A stretch of DNA of 64,000 bases from Mesocentrotus franciscanus (lineage: Eukaryota > Echinodermata > Echinoidea > Camarodonta > Strongylocentrotidae). This document shows, piece by piece, positions 24,701 to 36,497 of the stretch (its first letter is position 1; every line of letters starts with the position of its first letter). The translations under genes and the position numbers were made by a program. The notes below the pieces were generated by a model. It did no database searches. It was not told the origin of the DNA and saw only the letters and a list, made by a program, of their open reading frames with translations. Location: contig CP137666.1 of the NCBI GenBank assembly GCA_037976565.1, forward strand, positions 57,220,740-57,284,739. The letters are read 5' to 3'.

Positions 24701-27573
24701 AGCCGGAACGGTTAGGCCGTTACAATGTTTTAAAAAGATCCCCAAAAGAAATGTTTCGCGAAGGTTCGAGTGTTTAATAGAGTGCTAATGCTTTTCACCG
24801 GGGATTTTTATTTTAAAAAAGAAAAGAGAAAGGGGTCGATTGTGTTTCTTATTTCAAATTGAAGAGATTATAAATACTACGACAATTTCGAAAAAAGAAG
24901 AAAAAAAAGGATGTAATACGATAAAATAATATACAATAGGCATAGATAAAGACATTTATAATCTATAATAAAGACCTTTAAAAAAAATCACATAATTGCA
25001 GCTTCTAAATTAACGTGAAGAGAAAAAAATCAAGTCATAAGCTCAAAGACTATGTTTTGTTATACATTCGTTAACGGCAATTACGAGGAGAAAACGCCCG
25101 ATGAATGCTGAAGAGATTGAAATAAATGGCATACTTTGAAAGGAAATCAAGAAAATGGAATGGATATTGCGGAAGCATTGCTGGTATAATAGTTAATGTG
25201 ATTATGGCCCGGCTATCAGTCAATTATCAGGGGCAAACACTTCAGCCGTCATCGATTTTGGTGGTAACATTTGAGAGAGTGCCAGATCAGATCCATTCCG
25301 ATTGTGGCTACGGCTTAGAAAGCGTCTTTTGTTGTAAGTGAGCCCATATCGTCATTTTACCTGCCGGTCATTTGATGACGCAAATCGATGCATTCAATTT
25401 AATGGTCGATAATGAAGCGAGCATGATACCTGTAATGTATCCTTGGGAAAGTGACTTCTTTTTCCAAAGCTATTCCGTATGCTCAAGACGATGCTGGTAT
25501 AAAATGGCGAAAAGAAATCTTTAGCCGCAGATAATAGTGACAATTAAAAGGCTGTTCCTAGAATTTCAGCCTCTCGTTTCTATTCTTTTGGTCTTTTTCT
25601 TTCTTTTTTCCCCTTTTCGTTTTGAATTTAAGACAAAATGGCTGTTAACCCTCCGGTCGGTATGCTTTGTTTGTCTAAACTATTCAAATACAATCTAAAG
25701 AAGATTTTAGCATTAAAATAAGATGATTAGTAATATGAAATTATTTTATTTGGCAACAGCTTTGTCTGTAGGTACTTTGTATCTATTTTTATTTGTACGG
25801 TATCATTTTTTGCAGTGATTTTGAACTTAAACTAAGTTTTAGTTAATTGTTTTTCTTGTTTTGGTGTATACCATGAGACTCCATTCAATACAATAATATG
25901 TTGCACATTCATCAATTATTAAAAGTGAAAATGAAATGGAGATAATATTATGGTTTTTATCCCTTCAATGCCATTTTATTTGCAATTTGGAAGAAGATGA
26001 CCTTTAATTGAATCGCATTCCCCTTCAGTAGTCTGTCAAATCCATGATTAGTTAGACTCAAAGCACGTCGATGAAATGAAAATCGCGTTCTTTTCCTGAT
26101 TTAAATAGCCTCTTTTGTAATGAGTAGGGTTTAAAATTGATTTTAGCAAATGTCATATGTCGTCCCAACTGGGATAAAAACCTGCGATTGAATAAACAAA
26201 GTTCGAAGCAAACTTCAAAGGTCTTTACTCTTACCGCTAAATAATAATAACAGTGGGTTCCTGTTTTAATAGCGCTCATGTCTGTCAAAATTGACACTCT
26301 TGGCGCTCCAAAATTATGACCCTGGCTTATAAGCATGGCTGCCATTATGGCGCGCTAGAATTTCAAGTAGTTAATTCCTGCCAGGTGTAATATTATGAGA
26401 ATAATTAGGATGATTGTCAAATCGTAATTAAAACCAATAGATTTCACGCCATGCTAGACGACCTCACCTATACTCCATCTGCCTATGACAACGTATAAGA
26501 CAATAAAACAGAAGTGGGCTTGAAAATGTAATCAATTTTAAAGTACATATGTATAAAACGGGAATATTGTGAAACGTCTGGGGCCACTTGCGTAAAGTGT
26601 TGCGTCTAAACGCAACTCAGAAAGTCACACCAAACGTGATTTCAACTAATGAGAATCGTATATTTAGGTGTTTGTTTTTTGTTAATAAGAAATAATAATA
26701 TATAACTAAGCAGTGAATTTTTTTTAAAGAAACAACAAATCACGTACTTAATATCTGTGGATGCTTTTAAACCCAAATTTACTCTTGTCAAACTTGTAAT
26801 CTTGACGTAGCAACAACATCTGCCTGCAAATTCGAACGTTTGAAACGGCTGGATGAAATGGGTCATTTCTACGTGAGCAGAGGAGAATTATCCATCCACT
26901 TGAATACGTTACAAAAAATGTTGTGCTGACTAACTTTTGAGTAGATAGAGATAAGAACATTTTGTTTTGAGGATGTGACTGAAATAGAAGGCAATATACT
27001 TTCTTGTATCATATCACAAAGTTATAAAGAGCCATTGAACCACTTCCACACGCATGACAATGCAAGGATGTTACATTGAATTATTTATAGACTTATAATC
27101 TATTCAGCATAATAATTTTTTGTTTAAATTCTCAATTAATGACAAATAAGTGTTATTATTATCATTATTATTTGGAACATGCCCGCGTAATGTTTAGAAT
27201 TGTGGAATTGTCCGTCGATTCTCATTCACTCTCAGTAATTTGATGAATTAAGAATAGAATATTTCTGAACGACAATTCATCTCGATGTAGAGTTCAGAAT
27301 ATAAATCTATCGCAAAATTTACCCACAATCATTTCTATAGAATGATATTGTGTATAAAGTAGATTTTGCTTTCTTAAGTCGTAGATGCAACGTATGATCC
27401 GTTCTTGAACTACATGGCATGTTGTAGAAAAACGGGAAATCATTTTCAATTACTTGCTTCATCCTCTTTACGCTTTAAAGAGGAGGTTGAGTTCTGGGAA
27501 GATGTGAAAAATAATTTGTGAGCGTTATCATTGTTATTATGCAAGTGTGGAAGAACATCAGATAAAAAATGCT
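21771..27573. other. Intron or intergenic DNA with an (ATC)n region; no supported gene
   Basis: The stretch 23640-23960 is a trinucleotide-rich zone of ATC, ATT and ACC units, cleanest at 23852-23958. The rest is AT-rich. An open frame at 25126-25341 runs into a GTAAGT donor (about 25336) but has no convincing acceptor, so it is not annotated. The stretch probably lies in the first intron of the minus-strand gene starting at 29878. Confidence 0.45.
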
Positions 27574-27867
27574 TCCTGAAAAGCATGGCTCTTCAAATGC
27601 CTTAATATTCTAAATATGGCATGTAACAGCATAAAAATGAGGACCACATTTTTATGCCATATGTTTGTGTAGCCCATATACATCTTTCTGTGTACAGTGC
27701 TTGTTACTTTTACCAAGACTGGGTCAAATTTCTTATCATTTTGATGATTCCAGAACCTTGCAGTACACACCAATACATATATGCTAGATGATCAACCTTT
27801 CTGATCGATTCCACACCGTTTCTTTCACGATGCAATCGCATGAACAGAACTCAACTTTATCTTTAAA
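27574..27867 (+). repeat. Interspersed repeat, copy 1 (about 294 bp)
   Basis: It runs from TCCTGAAAAGCATGGCTCT to ACTTTATCTTTAAA and is about 90% identical by eye to 48943-49236 in the same orientation. The interior contains a small inverted repeat (GGCATGTAACAGCATAAAAATG facing CATTTTTATGCCATATG). No terminal inverted repeats, tRNA promoter boxes or target duplications are evident. The 71-residue minus-strand frame inside it is not conserved as a gene. Confidence 0.85.
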
Positions 27868-29050
27868 GTAGGAAAATTATATAAATCTATGGGCATGCAT
27901 ATTATATTCAAAAGGGGCAAAGCTTCAAATGGGTTACGGGTATTAAATTAGTTTACTCAGAAGTTGTGAGTGACAGACCATTACACTAAAAGGATCTGTG
28001 AAATACAATATGCTGTTTATTATCTCATACGTTTTTCGTAAGAATATTAAAGCTGGGGGCCGGGAGAGACTGCAAAGTCAACGACTTGACGAGGATGGGG
28101 ACTAGAAATAGGGGATCACGAACCTAGGCTTGTAACATTGCTGACAATCTTTCAAGGTCATCTTCCTTGAGACATATCTTTTTCGATTCTCATGACATAC
28201 AGATATTCAAACACACCGCGATGTCTTTTCACCTTGCATATATTTCCACCGTTTGACGACACAAGGAGAGACTATATAGAAAGCACTATTCGCTGAATCG
28301 CTGTAATATGATATTGTAGACAATGAATAGCGATAAAAAGGTCAGTCTCTACAGAAATCCGCCACGACATTTCGACAGTGAATTCCCCCAAGGTGATTGC
28401 AATTGATGCGATGAAAGCGGACCAATGAAGGAACAAATTTTCCTCCAAATCTCACTTTTTGAAGCAGACAACGCATCAAGCTATATCCAACGAGGGAGGT
28501 TGAGAGATAAATTCTCATTCAGAAAATAATGAACAAGATCCTATTTATTCCGAATCATTAAGTACTAAACTGTAAGAAAGAAATTCAGATATAAACAAGA
28601 CAGCATTTTGTGTAACAAATGACGTTATTCATATATAAGGGGGAGGGGGACAAAAGCATAATCCTTCGGAGCGATAATACAAAATATGGCATCGCTTTAA
28701 TGTAATTACAGAGCAATTGTCGATTGACACAGAGTTGGATTTACAATTATATTGCGGTATAATTCTTCTCATACATGAATAATAGCGATATCTAGCTATT
28801 CACTTCCAGGGAGATATGTTGACAGGAAAAAAATTCTACAAATATTGTGGTTTAGAGATAAAGTAGCAGAACGTGCGAAGGTATATAACAAATCGACACA
28901 TAATAATTCTTGAATATAGCATACGTCAAAAGCAAACAGTAATAGCGGAGTATTTTTATGGGTATTATGCATCAATCAGAAACTGCTGGGTATGTCTTTG
29001 CCATAATGAACGTCTACTTTACTTTCCTTTATCATCGAAGACGAACAGAA

Positions 29051-29342
29051 TAATAATAATAATAATAGTTCAGTTCTTGTATAGCGCATAATACGTTATG
29101 AAATAACATCTCTATGCGCTTCCAAAGAGCTTTGGAAATTATTACCCTAGCTTTAGCTCCGGCAGCCGATATCAGCGCACAGTGCATTTCAAGGAATAAT
29201 CCTACCAGGTACCCATTTACCTCACCTGGGTTGAGTGTGGCAAATGTAGATCAATATCTTGCCAAAGGACATTAGTGCCGCGGCGGGACTCGAACCGCGG
29301 ACCTTGTGATAGATAGTCCGGTGACGTATCCACTCGACCGCA
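29051..29342 (-). mobile_element. tRNA-derived SINE (minus orientation)
   Basis: Read on the minus strand, the head holds an A box TGCGGTCGAGTGG (29342-29330) and a perfect B box GGTTCGAGTCC (29296-29286), about 35 bp apart, as in a pol III tRNA-type promoter. The body includes the segment CTTGTATAGCGCATAATAC...TATGCGCTT (29076-29130 on the plus strand). The element ends in an (ATT)n tail (29051-29067). The tRNA fold is degraded, so it is not a functional tRNA gene. Exact ends and target duplications were not resolved. The family resembles widespread marine-invertebrate SINEs, but the name is not asserted. Confidence 0.75.
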
Positions 29343-29806
29343 ACACCTCAGAAAATAGTCATGAAAGACTAGTTTGATGGGTTGTCTTCTGTTTATAACA
29401 CCTTCGATTCCAATGTTGAATCTTGAAGATAATGTATGAATATTTCTCGTGCTGAAACGAAATTCCAGCCTATGTTTTTATGACGCGCTAAAAGAAAAAA
29501 AAATACGGCCAACAAAAACCGTGCGGCTTTCATTTGACGTGTAAATGAATGGCAACTGTGCACAACAAACATCCTCCACGTATATTGCAATTTATGTCAT
29601 CATGAAAGAAATTTGTAAAAGCCGACGTTTACTGCAGTGTGTCTGAACAAGGCTATAAAGGATCGAAGGCAAAATTTGACTGAACGAAGATTAAAAACAA
29701 AACGCTCCTTAACAGTAAACATTATATACTGTCCGTTCGTAAATTGTACCAAAAAGAAGAGGAAATATGGTGAGCGATTATGAATTGCGGTTACAGGTAC
29801 ACTCAC

Positions 29807-29878
29807 GTTGGGTGTGGGGTTGCTGAAGAAACAAAAAATCAATACATGGGCCATCACAACCACAAAGAGTATCTTCAT
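29807..29878 (-). CDS. First coding exon with signal peptide, minus-strand gene 2
   Basis: The ATG at 29878-29876 opens 24 codons beginning MKILFVVVMAHVLIFCFFSN and ending PTPN, followed by the consensus donor GTGAGT (29806-29801), phase 0. A basic residue, a run of about 15 hydrophobic residues and a small/polar end are a textbook secretory signal sequence. An in-frame upstream ATG at 29971 is disfavoured because it lies within about 11 bp of the TATA-like box and probably upstream of the transcription start. The phase-0 end agrees with the exon at 18770, but 11 kb separates them and the linkage is inferred. The product is probably secreted or lumenal, and the family is unknown. Confidence 0.5.
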
Positions 29879-29973
29879 GCTCTTATTGTAGAAATGAAAA
29901 AAGGAAAAAAGAGAGAGGAATAAAAAACAAAATCCATTAGGCAATGGCAAACAACAGTATTCATCATTCATTA

Positions 29974-29982
29974 TTTTATATA
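29974..29982 (-). promoter_or_regulatory. TATA-like box upstream of the signal-peptide exon
   Basis: The minus strand reads TATATAAAA at 29982-29974, about 96 bp before the ATG at 29878. A start site about 30 bp downstream (near 29945) would give a 5' UTR of about 65-70 bases. In AT-rich DNA such a match is common, so position relative to the exon is the main support. Confidence 0.35.
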
Positions 29983-30108
29983 CATACTTTTATATGGATG
30001 TATAGAAAAACAAAAATAGGTCCATGTACTTTTAGACCTTTGGCATGTGTGTGTGCGTTTGTGGGGTTGCTTTTTTATCTAAAGCAAGACCAAACCAATT
30101 TAGCATGC

Positions 30109-30156
30109 CATCAACAAGAACAACAACAACAAGAACAACAGCAACAACAACAGTAT
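30109..30156 (+). repeat. (CAA)n microsatellite
   Basis: The tract is CAACAAGAACAACAAC and similar units, about 48 bp, followed by TTAATTAAC. It is non-coding. Confidence 0.85.
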
Positions 30157-30324
30157 TAATTAACAACATGCGGTGTCAATACTTGCATACTCCAAGTCTG
30201 CAAACAAGGCAATACAAGTTCAGTTTGATTTTCATCACGTTTCAGGGGTCAAAATTTGATGCCAATCTTAAAACGAGTATAAGATTCCAAAATAGATATC
30301 AGGTGGGAAAACTAGATATGAAGA

Positions 30325-31150
30325 GTTTCATTCCAAAAGGAGCTAAATCCACTTTGGTTACTTCTGAGTAAATCGCCTTTTTTTATTTCTCCACTTTCCC
30401 TTAAGTAATGTACCTCCATGTTGTTATATATGTTAAAGGTGTCACCCTGGACCAATAATATATGATTAGAAAAAATCTACCAGTTATTTCTGATTTTACT
30501 AAATTTTTAGATTTTATTTTTCGTGGATTTAGCTCCTTTTGGAATGAAACATGATTTTGTACCGAAAATTTGTCATATTTTTTCAATAAAATCAGTGAAA
30601 TTTATTAAAATTAGTAGCAAACCTTTCCTTTTAAATAATAATTGTGAAATCACAACTAAAAATACCTTTTGAAAAGAAAGTAAAAACATATCTGAGTTTC
30701 ATTCCAAAAGGAGCTAAATCCGTTTCATTCCAAAAGGAGCTAAATCCATGTTTCATTCCAAAAGGAGCTAAATCCACACAATCTAAAAAATTAGTAAAAA
30801 TCAGAAATAACTGGTAGATTTTTTTTTCTTCTCATATATTATTGGTCCAGGGCGACACCTTTAATATATATAACAACATGGAGGTACATGGCTAAAGGGA
30901 AAGTGGAGAAATAAAAAAGGTGATTTACTCATAAGTACCCAAAGTGGATTTAGCTCCTTTGGAATGAAACCGATTTGGATTTAGCTCCTTTTGGAATGAA
31001 ACATGATATTGAACCTAAAATTTTTCATACTTCCTGGTGAAATTTTAGAATGTGATATAGTGTATTTTGTCCCCATGTAGGATATAATTATTTTAAGACA
31101 AAAAACTCAATTTTCATAAAATATGGATTTAGCTCCTTTTGGAATCAAGC
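30325..31150. repeat. Fold-back element built on a 25-bp motif present eight times
   Basis: The left arm 30325-30512 is the reverse complement of 30781-30970 over about 190 bp with a few mismatches and indels. The motif TTTCATTCCAAAAGGAGCTA plus AATCC occurs forward at about 30326, 30697, 30723 and 30751, and reversed (GGATTTAGCTCCTTTTGGAA) at about 30525, 30946, 30977 and 31125. The three clustered forward copies sit in the loop just before the right arm. No coding potential is seen. The element lies immediately upstream of the minus-strand gene's promoter region. Confidence 0.85.
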
Positions 31151-32160
31151 TCTTCATATACATGTATATCAACCTATGTCGAAGGAAAAGGGGATGGGCA
31201 CCAATTTGGCACTCTTAACATTCTCTACAAAATTCAGTTTCACGGTTCTGGGTTCTGAGTTCGCATCTCTCTGAATTCATGGACAATTTCTTTAAACTTG
31301 CTTCGGAGAAAGAAAACGTCTTTTGAAAAGAAAAACAAAGCAACACGATTCGCCATTTGAGATTTGACATGGCCGGAGCCGGCCCCTCAAGCGACATAGC
31401 TGATTTTATTCTGTGCATCATGCCTTCAAAACAAGGGTGACATTCATAGATACTTGGGGCATTGTAGTTAGGTGTAAACAAATATACGATCAATTGATAT
31501 GATTAAAAACAGACACATAACTATAACGCATGTAAATCTGAAAATATATTTTCCTCAACATAAAAAACAAACAACAGCAACACAAAATTTTGAATCCACG
31601 TAAAAGGATCTTTATTAGAAACAAAATATATAATGGGTATCATATTATCATAGGTCCTCTAAAAAAGAACTCTCCTGAGGTACAATTTGGAAAGTTGTCC
31701 GGCACAACGTCGAAGTGACATTACTGATTCAGCCAGTTTTTTTAAAGTGTGCATACGTATATAGTGATAACAACTTTAAGAAAAATAAAAATCATTGTCC
31801 ATTTTCCTTCAAACTTTTAGCAGTCTGCTTCACAGATTTTCTGCTTTATTTTAGAATGCTTGTCTTTTGAGGTTGGATTTTCGTTTAACGCATTTACTTG
31901 TATCTTTCAGCTACATTCGATTCTAGGAATTATTGATAATACAAGACAAGACTCTGAAGTGAAGCGTTTGATGGGGGAATAATGTTGCGTTGAGTGCGTA
32001 TAACCGTCATTCTTTGAAAGTTTATTAAATAGCTGTGGTTTAATTCACATATGTCGAGGAACAAACAAAATGAAACCCCCTCCAGGCTCTTTCAAAGCGC
32101 ACAGAATAGGAACTGTATCACTAGTAGAGAGAAAGGGAGAAAAAAGGGATAGGAAGGCAA
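31151..32160. other. No gene seen
   Basis: AT-rich sequence with no supported exon or repeat. A GC-richer patch at 31240-31420 contains a 92-residue minus-strand frame without splice or poly(A) support. Confidence 0.4.
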
Positions 32161-32206
32161 GAGAGAGAGAGAGAGAAAGAGAGAGAGATATATAATAGAG
32201 AGAGAA
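32161..32206 (+). repeat. (GA)n microsatellite
   Basis: GAGAGAGAGAGAGAAAGAG-type tract interrupted by TATATAATA. It abuts the fold-back cluster starting at 32256. Confidence 0.85.
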
Positions 32207-32255
32207 TCACAATTTTTTTTACTAAAAAAAGCATGTCATCAATGAGCAGGACTAT

Positions 32256-32424
32256 ACAAATAATACACAACAGTGAGGGCATTAGTAAGAATTACACACA
32301 CGAGGTTCCTTTGGAACAGTCTAACACGCCCGTAGCGGTAGCCGAGGGTGTTTGGACTGTTTTGAAGGTACCGAGTGTGGGTAATTTTACTAATGCCCGA
32401 ACAAAATGCTGTGTATTATTTGTT
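32256..32424. repeat. Imperfect long hairpin
   Basis: The left arm 32256-32331 (ACAAATAATACACA...) pairs with 32345-32424 (...TGTGTATTATTTGT) with scattered mismatches. The loop is GTAGCGGTAGCCG. The 65-residue frame across it is a by-product. It is followed within 60 bp by a separate perfect palindrome and lies in a cluster of inverted repeats at 32.2-33.2 kb. Confidence 0.8.
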
Positions 32425-32475
32425 TTATAAGATTATCTTTTATTTCTTTTATAAAATGGTGTTTTATAACATGAT

Positions 32476-32525
32476 TTGGATAATGACCGGTCATTAGAAT
32501 TGGATAATGACCGGTCATTATCCAA
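32476..32525. repeat. Direct repeat plus 26-bp perfect palindrome
   Basis: TTGGATAATGACCGGTCATT occurs at 32476 and again at 32500. The second copy extends to a perfect 26-bp palindrome (32500-32525) centred on ACCGGT. It may be the end of a mobile element. About 60 bp further, AATCATTTGATTAGGATC (around 32575) recurs in inverse orientation at about 52684. Confidence 0.85.
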
Positions 32526-32809
32526 ATTACGCGTTAGGCAAAATAAATGCCTGGTCACGTGTACGCTTTCAACCAATCATTTGATTAGGATCCACGTCAT
32601 CATCTTATAATCTCTTCTAATACACATCACACAATATATCATTTTCGATGGGAAATATAAGAAAAACTAGTGAAATTAGCCTGGTCAATTCACATCCGAT
32701 GTATTTGAATCTCGAAATAAAAACATTGTGTATTCGGAAATCTAAAAAAAACCACATAAATAGTAATTGTTATTAATTTGACATTTAAAATTTTAAACGG
32801 GGTTCTAGG

Positions 32810-33232
32810 ACACCTACCCCCTGGACAACCAACCCCCGGATAAGCACCCCTAGGATAACCACCCTCTAGGACAACTACCCCTAGGACAACTACCCCCTAG
32901 GGCAACCACCCTCTAGAACGACTACCCCCTTGGACAACTACTCCCCGGACAACTACCCCCTAGGACAACTACCCCCGGACAACTACCACCGGACAACTAC
33001 CCCCAGACAACTACCCCCTACGACAACTATCCTCTAGGACAACTACCCCCCGGACAACTATCCTAGGGGGTAGTTGAGGGGGTAGTTGTCTGGTGGGTAG
33101 TTGTCCGGGGGGTAGTTGTGCTAGGGGGTAGTTGTCCGAGGGTAGTTGTCCAAGGGGTTAGTCGTCCTAGAGGGTGTTTATCCTAGGGGTGCTTATCTGG
33201 GGGATGGATGTCCAGGGGGTAGGTGTCCGGAT
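32810..33232. repeat. Inverted minisatellite: GGACAACTACCCCC units facing their complement
   Basis: About 18 copies of a 13-16 bp unit (GGACAACTACCCCCTA and variants) run from about 32810 to 33060. They then switch to the complement (TAGGGGGTAGTTGTCC) to about 33232. The outermost units (ACACCTACCCCCTGGACA and TGTCCAGGGGGTAGGTGT) are exact partners, so the block as a whole is an imperfect palindrome of about 420 bp. The plus strand is C-rich to the left and G-rich to the right. No spacers of unique sequence occur, so this is not a CRISPR array. Confidence 0.9.
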
Positions 33233-35254
33233 ACGGTTAAACGGCATTTAGATCTTTGGTAGATGGTAACATGTTACTTAAAACTCCATTTAAATGTTCG
33301 TGTCATTTCTCTTTTGCCAACATAAATACAATGACTTCTGATGAAAGGATTGTTTATTCAATACCCTTGCACTTCATAAAGGCGCAAAGTTCGTTAGGGA
33401 TCTAACCAATGTCGCCCAAATAACAACGAGGGGGCATAAGTCAAAATTACACTTTTGTTACCAATCCTGTAGACGACCATAATTATACTCTTCTTACATC
33501 CTTGCCTCCAAATATAAAAATCTACTAACATGACGAAAGGACCTCGTCTTCTATTTAAAAATAAAACATTTGGCTTGTCAAATGAGTTCCCTGTGGATTT
33601 TTACTTCCCGGCCCCCCCCCCTTAATCTAAATCCTCATTGAAGGTTAAAAATGTAACATAAACCTCGGTTCTATGTTTGATGTATTTTTTCTTTGGCTTT
33701 GATGTGATACTTCACCTTACTGCTATCAAACTTACCGATTAAATATGTGAACAATTTTTCTGTATTCCAAATTTTAATGCAATGACCTAAACATTCACAA
33801 TTCTAACGCCTTTTTTCCTCCATATTATTTTGAAAAGCAAAGAGTGAAATTCTAAATGTATTGGCGTAGCGTGGGCCCAGTCATTGAGGGGCAATAGAAA
33901 TATATAAGGAATAAATTTGAAAGAACAAGGCCATGAAGTGAGCAGATGGCGTGGGAGGGGGTTTGTGCCATCTTCTTTTCAGGACGCCTTCCATTCGTTC
34001 TTTTTCTCTCTTTCTCTCTCAGTCTTGTTTCTTTCTTTGTTTCGCCATTCGATTGATAAACAGGGGGCGTCATGTTTGCCCATGCCCCTAGCTGCCCCAC
34101 AACCCAAATAACCGAGTTTCTTACAACTATCAGAGACGATCTTCTTCTGCTAATCGACCTGTATTGAAGATCATAGAGACGATGGTTCAGCTTTGAATGT
34201 GCAACTCTTCATCATGTTCATCAGACTCTCAGACGCCATGTCCATGCGGACTCTTATCCACCCTCTTTCAAACACCTCATCTTCCTTCCTGTTTCTTCTA
34301 AGCTGTAAATAAAATTCACTTTCAAATAAAGCTAGTAATTTTCTTGTAGGAATTTAAGCATTGCAGTCGGTTATTTGTATATACAAATGGGCAGATCACA
34401 TATATTATAAGCTCGTACATTAATAATGATAATAATAATTATAAAAATAACACTATAAATTATACTACTGACCTAATATGTTTAATCAAGCCGTAGTTAG
34501 AGATATTATGCTTTCCATACGGTAGGTATATAGTGCGTGGATATATACAATTCTTTATTAAATTTATAAACAAGGACTATAGACGAGGTAAAATGCAGTA
34601 TAGACAGAGTCTGGTGTAGTTGGGAGAGGCTCTAAACTGTGTTTAATCAGACCGATCTCCTGTACGTGTGCTCTGTGTGTCTGGGAGAAAGAAGTAAATC
34701 AATCAAGCACAATGGATATCTATCCCTTGATTCTCTTTGATATTAAAGGTAATATTTTCATTGATTTGAAATTCAAAATTGTCGAAGTGATAAAATGGCG
34801 CGTCATGATCGGAAATAATGGTAACAAATACTTCGCATCATCGTAACACGGAGTAATATGAAAGGCAGTAATATGGCAAACTAATGGCCTACAAGCCTAT
34901 GGAAAACGAACATTAAGATAAATTATGATACCTGTCGCTTTAGAGCGGGAACATCTATATTGTTCATTCTTGACATGTAAGACGTTGTGGACACCATTGA
35001 TTTATTGTTATAAAAATCGATTAGAAACAATTTCGGAATCCAATTGACTACATCCCTGTAAACACTAACTGAAGATTCATTTTGAACTTCTGTGTTATTA
35101 AAATATGACCCACTACCTTTAACGGTCGGAGATAAACGTTTAGAGTCACAGATCTTGTATCAATTTTGCATAGGATTTTCTAATGATTATTGGATCAGCA
35201 AAGGAAGCCAGAAGAATTCCATTTCATATCAAGACTCCAGTAGACAGGGATATG
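33233..35254. other. Intergenic DNA, no supported gene
   Basis: At about 33859-33880 the sequence GGCGTAGCGTGGGCCC resembles the ends of hAT-like MITEs seen elsewhere in this window, but no matching right end or target duplication could be found. A poly-C run lies at 33609-33620 and an (AAT)n-like run at about 34424-34450. Confidence 0.35.
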
Positions 35255-35406
35255 CAGTGGCGTACCCATACATTGACAAAGGGTGTATCTGGGCAGTCCC
35301 GTGCTCGTTGGGCCACCGCGAGATTTAATGATTTTGCCCTGGGCCTTCAAATGGAGGGGTGGGGCAAATTTACGCCGGTCCACCCTTGTGCTGGATACGC
35401 CATTTG
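35255..35406. mobile_element. Possible small hAT-like MITE, decayed
   Basis: The left end CAGTGGCGTACCC (35255) and the right end GGATACGCCATTTG (to about 35406) form imperfect terminal inverted repeats like those of the intact element at 36498. The interior is GC-rich. The flanking 8-mers do not match, so either the ends are misplaced or the target duplication has decayed. Confidence 0.4.
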
Positions 35407-36136
35407 GGTTCAATCATTAGTATGCACTGCATTCTACCTTGCATGGTGCGGCACATGAAAAAAGAAACGCAAGTCACAGAAAAGTGCGATTGAAAGTCAG
35501 AGCATTATACTGATTACAATTATTTTAAATTGCGTAGCTTCGGTTGTCCGTAATCTCCGGCCTAAACCATCCGATCATGCACAAAAAATGATCACTCAAA
35601 AACTACACGCCTCATAAATTTTAGATGTAATTAATCTTTTCTTTCAGTACAGTGCATCATAAATCTTTTAGCCAATGTAGCTTATCCCTCAGGAAAGTTC
35701 CGTTTACCTTTTCACTCTGCAGAAAAAAATGACATCCAGTAAGCGGGGTGACTTGAAACAAAAACTGGAAAAGTTATACTGTAATTGTGTTGTCAAAGCA
35801 ATGATGGAGACTAATTTAGTCATTTAAATCATGCTCAACATAACTCCAGCTGAACAAGCATGTAATACTCAAACATGACTCCTCAACTCGTTATAACATC
35901 ATAATCGTCGCGTTTAGAGCCACTACTAAATCATATGTTTTACATTCTCAAAACTAAGTCAGTGAAATGTAAGTTTTTGGGATGGGCACCGTTAGATTGA
36001 TAATATTTCCAAATTACTTTATGTAGATTATCTGTAATCGTCGCACCTAATCAAGCAGAAATATACTCAATTAAAAAGCGCATTTTTATAGACTCTCTCA
36101 TCAATGTTAGATGAAATAATCGTGTAGTCCCCCCTC

Positions 36137-36165
36137 CCCTCTCTCTCTCTCTCTCTCTCTCTCTC
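36137..36165 (+). repeat. (CT)n microsatellite
   Basis: A clean CT run is flanked by C-rich sequence (CCCCCCTCCCC before, CCCCTC after). Confidence 0.9.
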
Positions 36166-36497
36166 CCCTCTTTACCTACCCTAGTTTTTTTCGTTTTCGT
36201 TTTTGCGTGAGCACCTTGAAAGAACATTCAATGTTTTTCATCAGAAGACATGGCTGGTATGAATACATAGAATATATGGAAATAGAGCCTGGCTCCTCTC
36301 TTGCACGCCATCACGCACACTAGGCGCCCAGCCTTTCCGCCGTGCATGTAAAGGCCTACTCTGTTCATTCAACTCATAATTATCAGAATATTTGTATACT
36401 ATTTTGTTTAATCACTTGTCAAGAGTGCCTTGCAACGACACAACAAACAAGGCGGTCTACAATCTTTGGGTTGCGTTCGTGTGGTGTCCGTGGTAAA

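Noticed and set aside
25126..25341. Plus-strand frame running into a GTAAGT donor
   Set aside because: No acceptable acceptor or start context was found, and it would lie within the intron of the opposite-strand gene.
27558..27773. 71-codon minus-strand frame
   Set aside because: It lies inside the interspersed repeat, and the second copy (48943-49236) carries indels that are not frame-preserving.
29270..29350. Functional tRNA gene on the minus strand
   Set aside because: A and B boxes are present, but the arms do not fold into a proper cloverleaf and the sequence continues into a SINE body.
32810..33232. CRISPR-like array
   Set aside because: Units are contiguous without unique spacers, vary in sequence and reverse orientation at the centre. 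The genome is eukaryotic.
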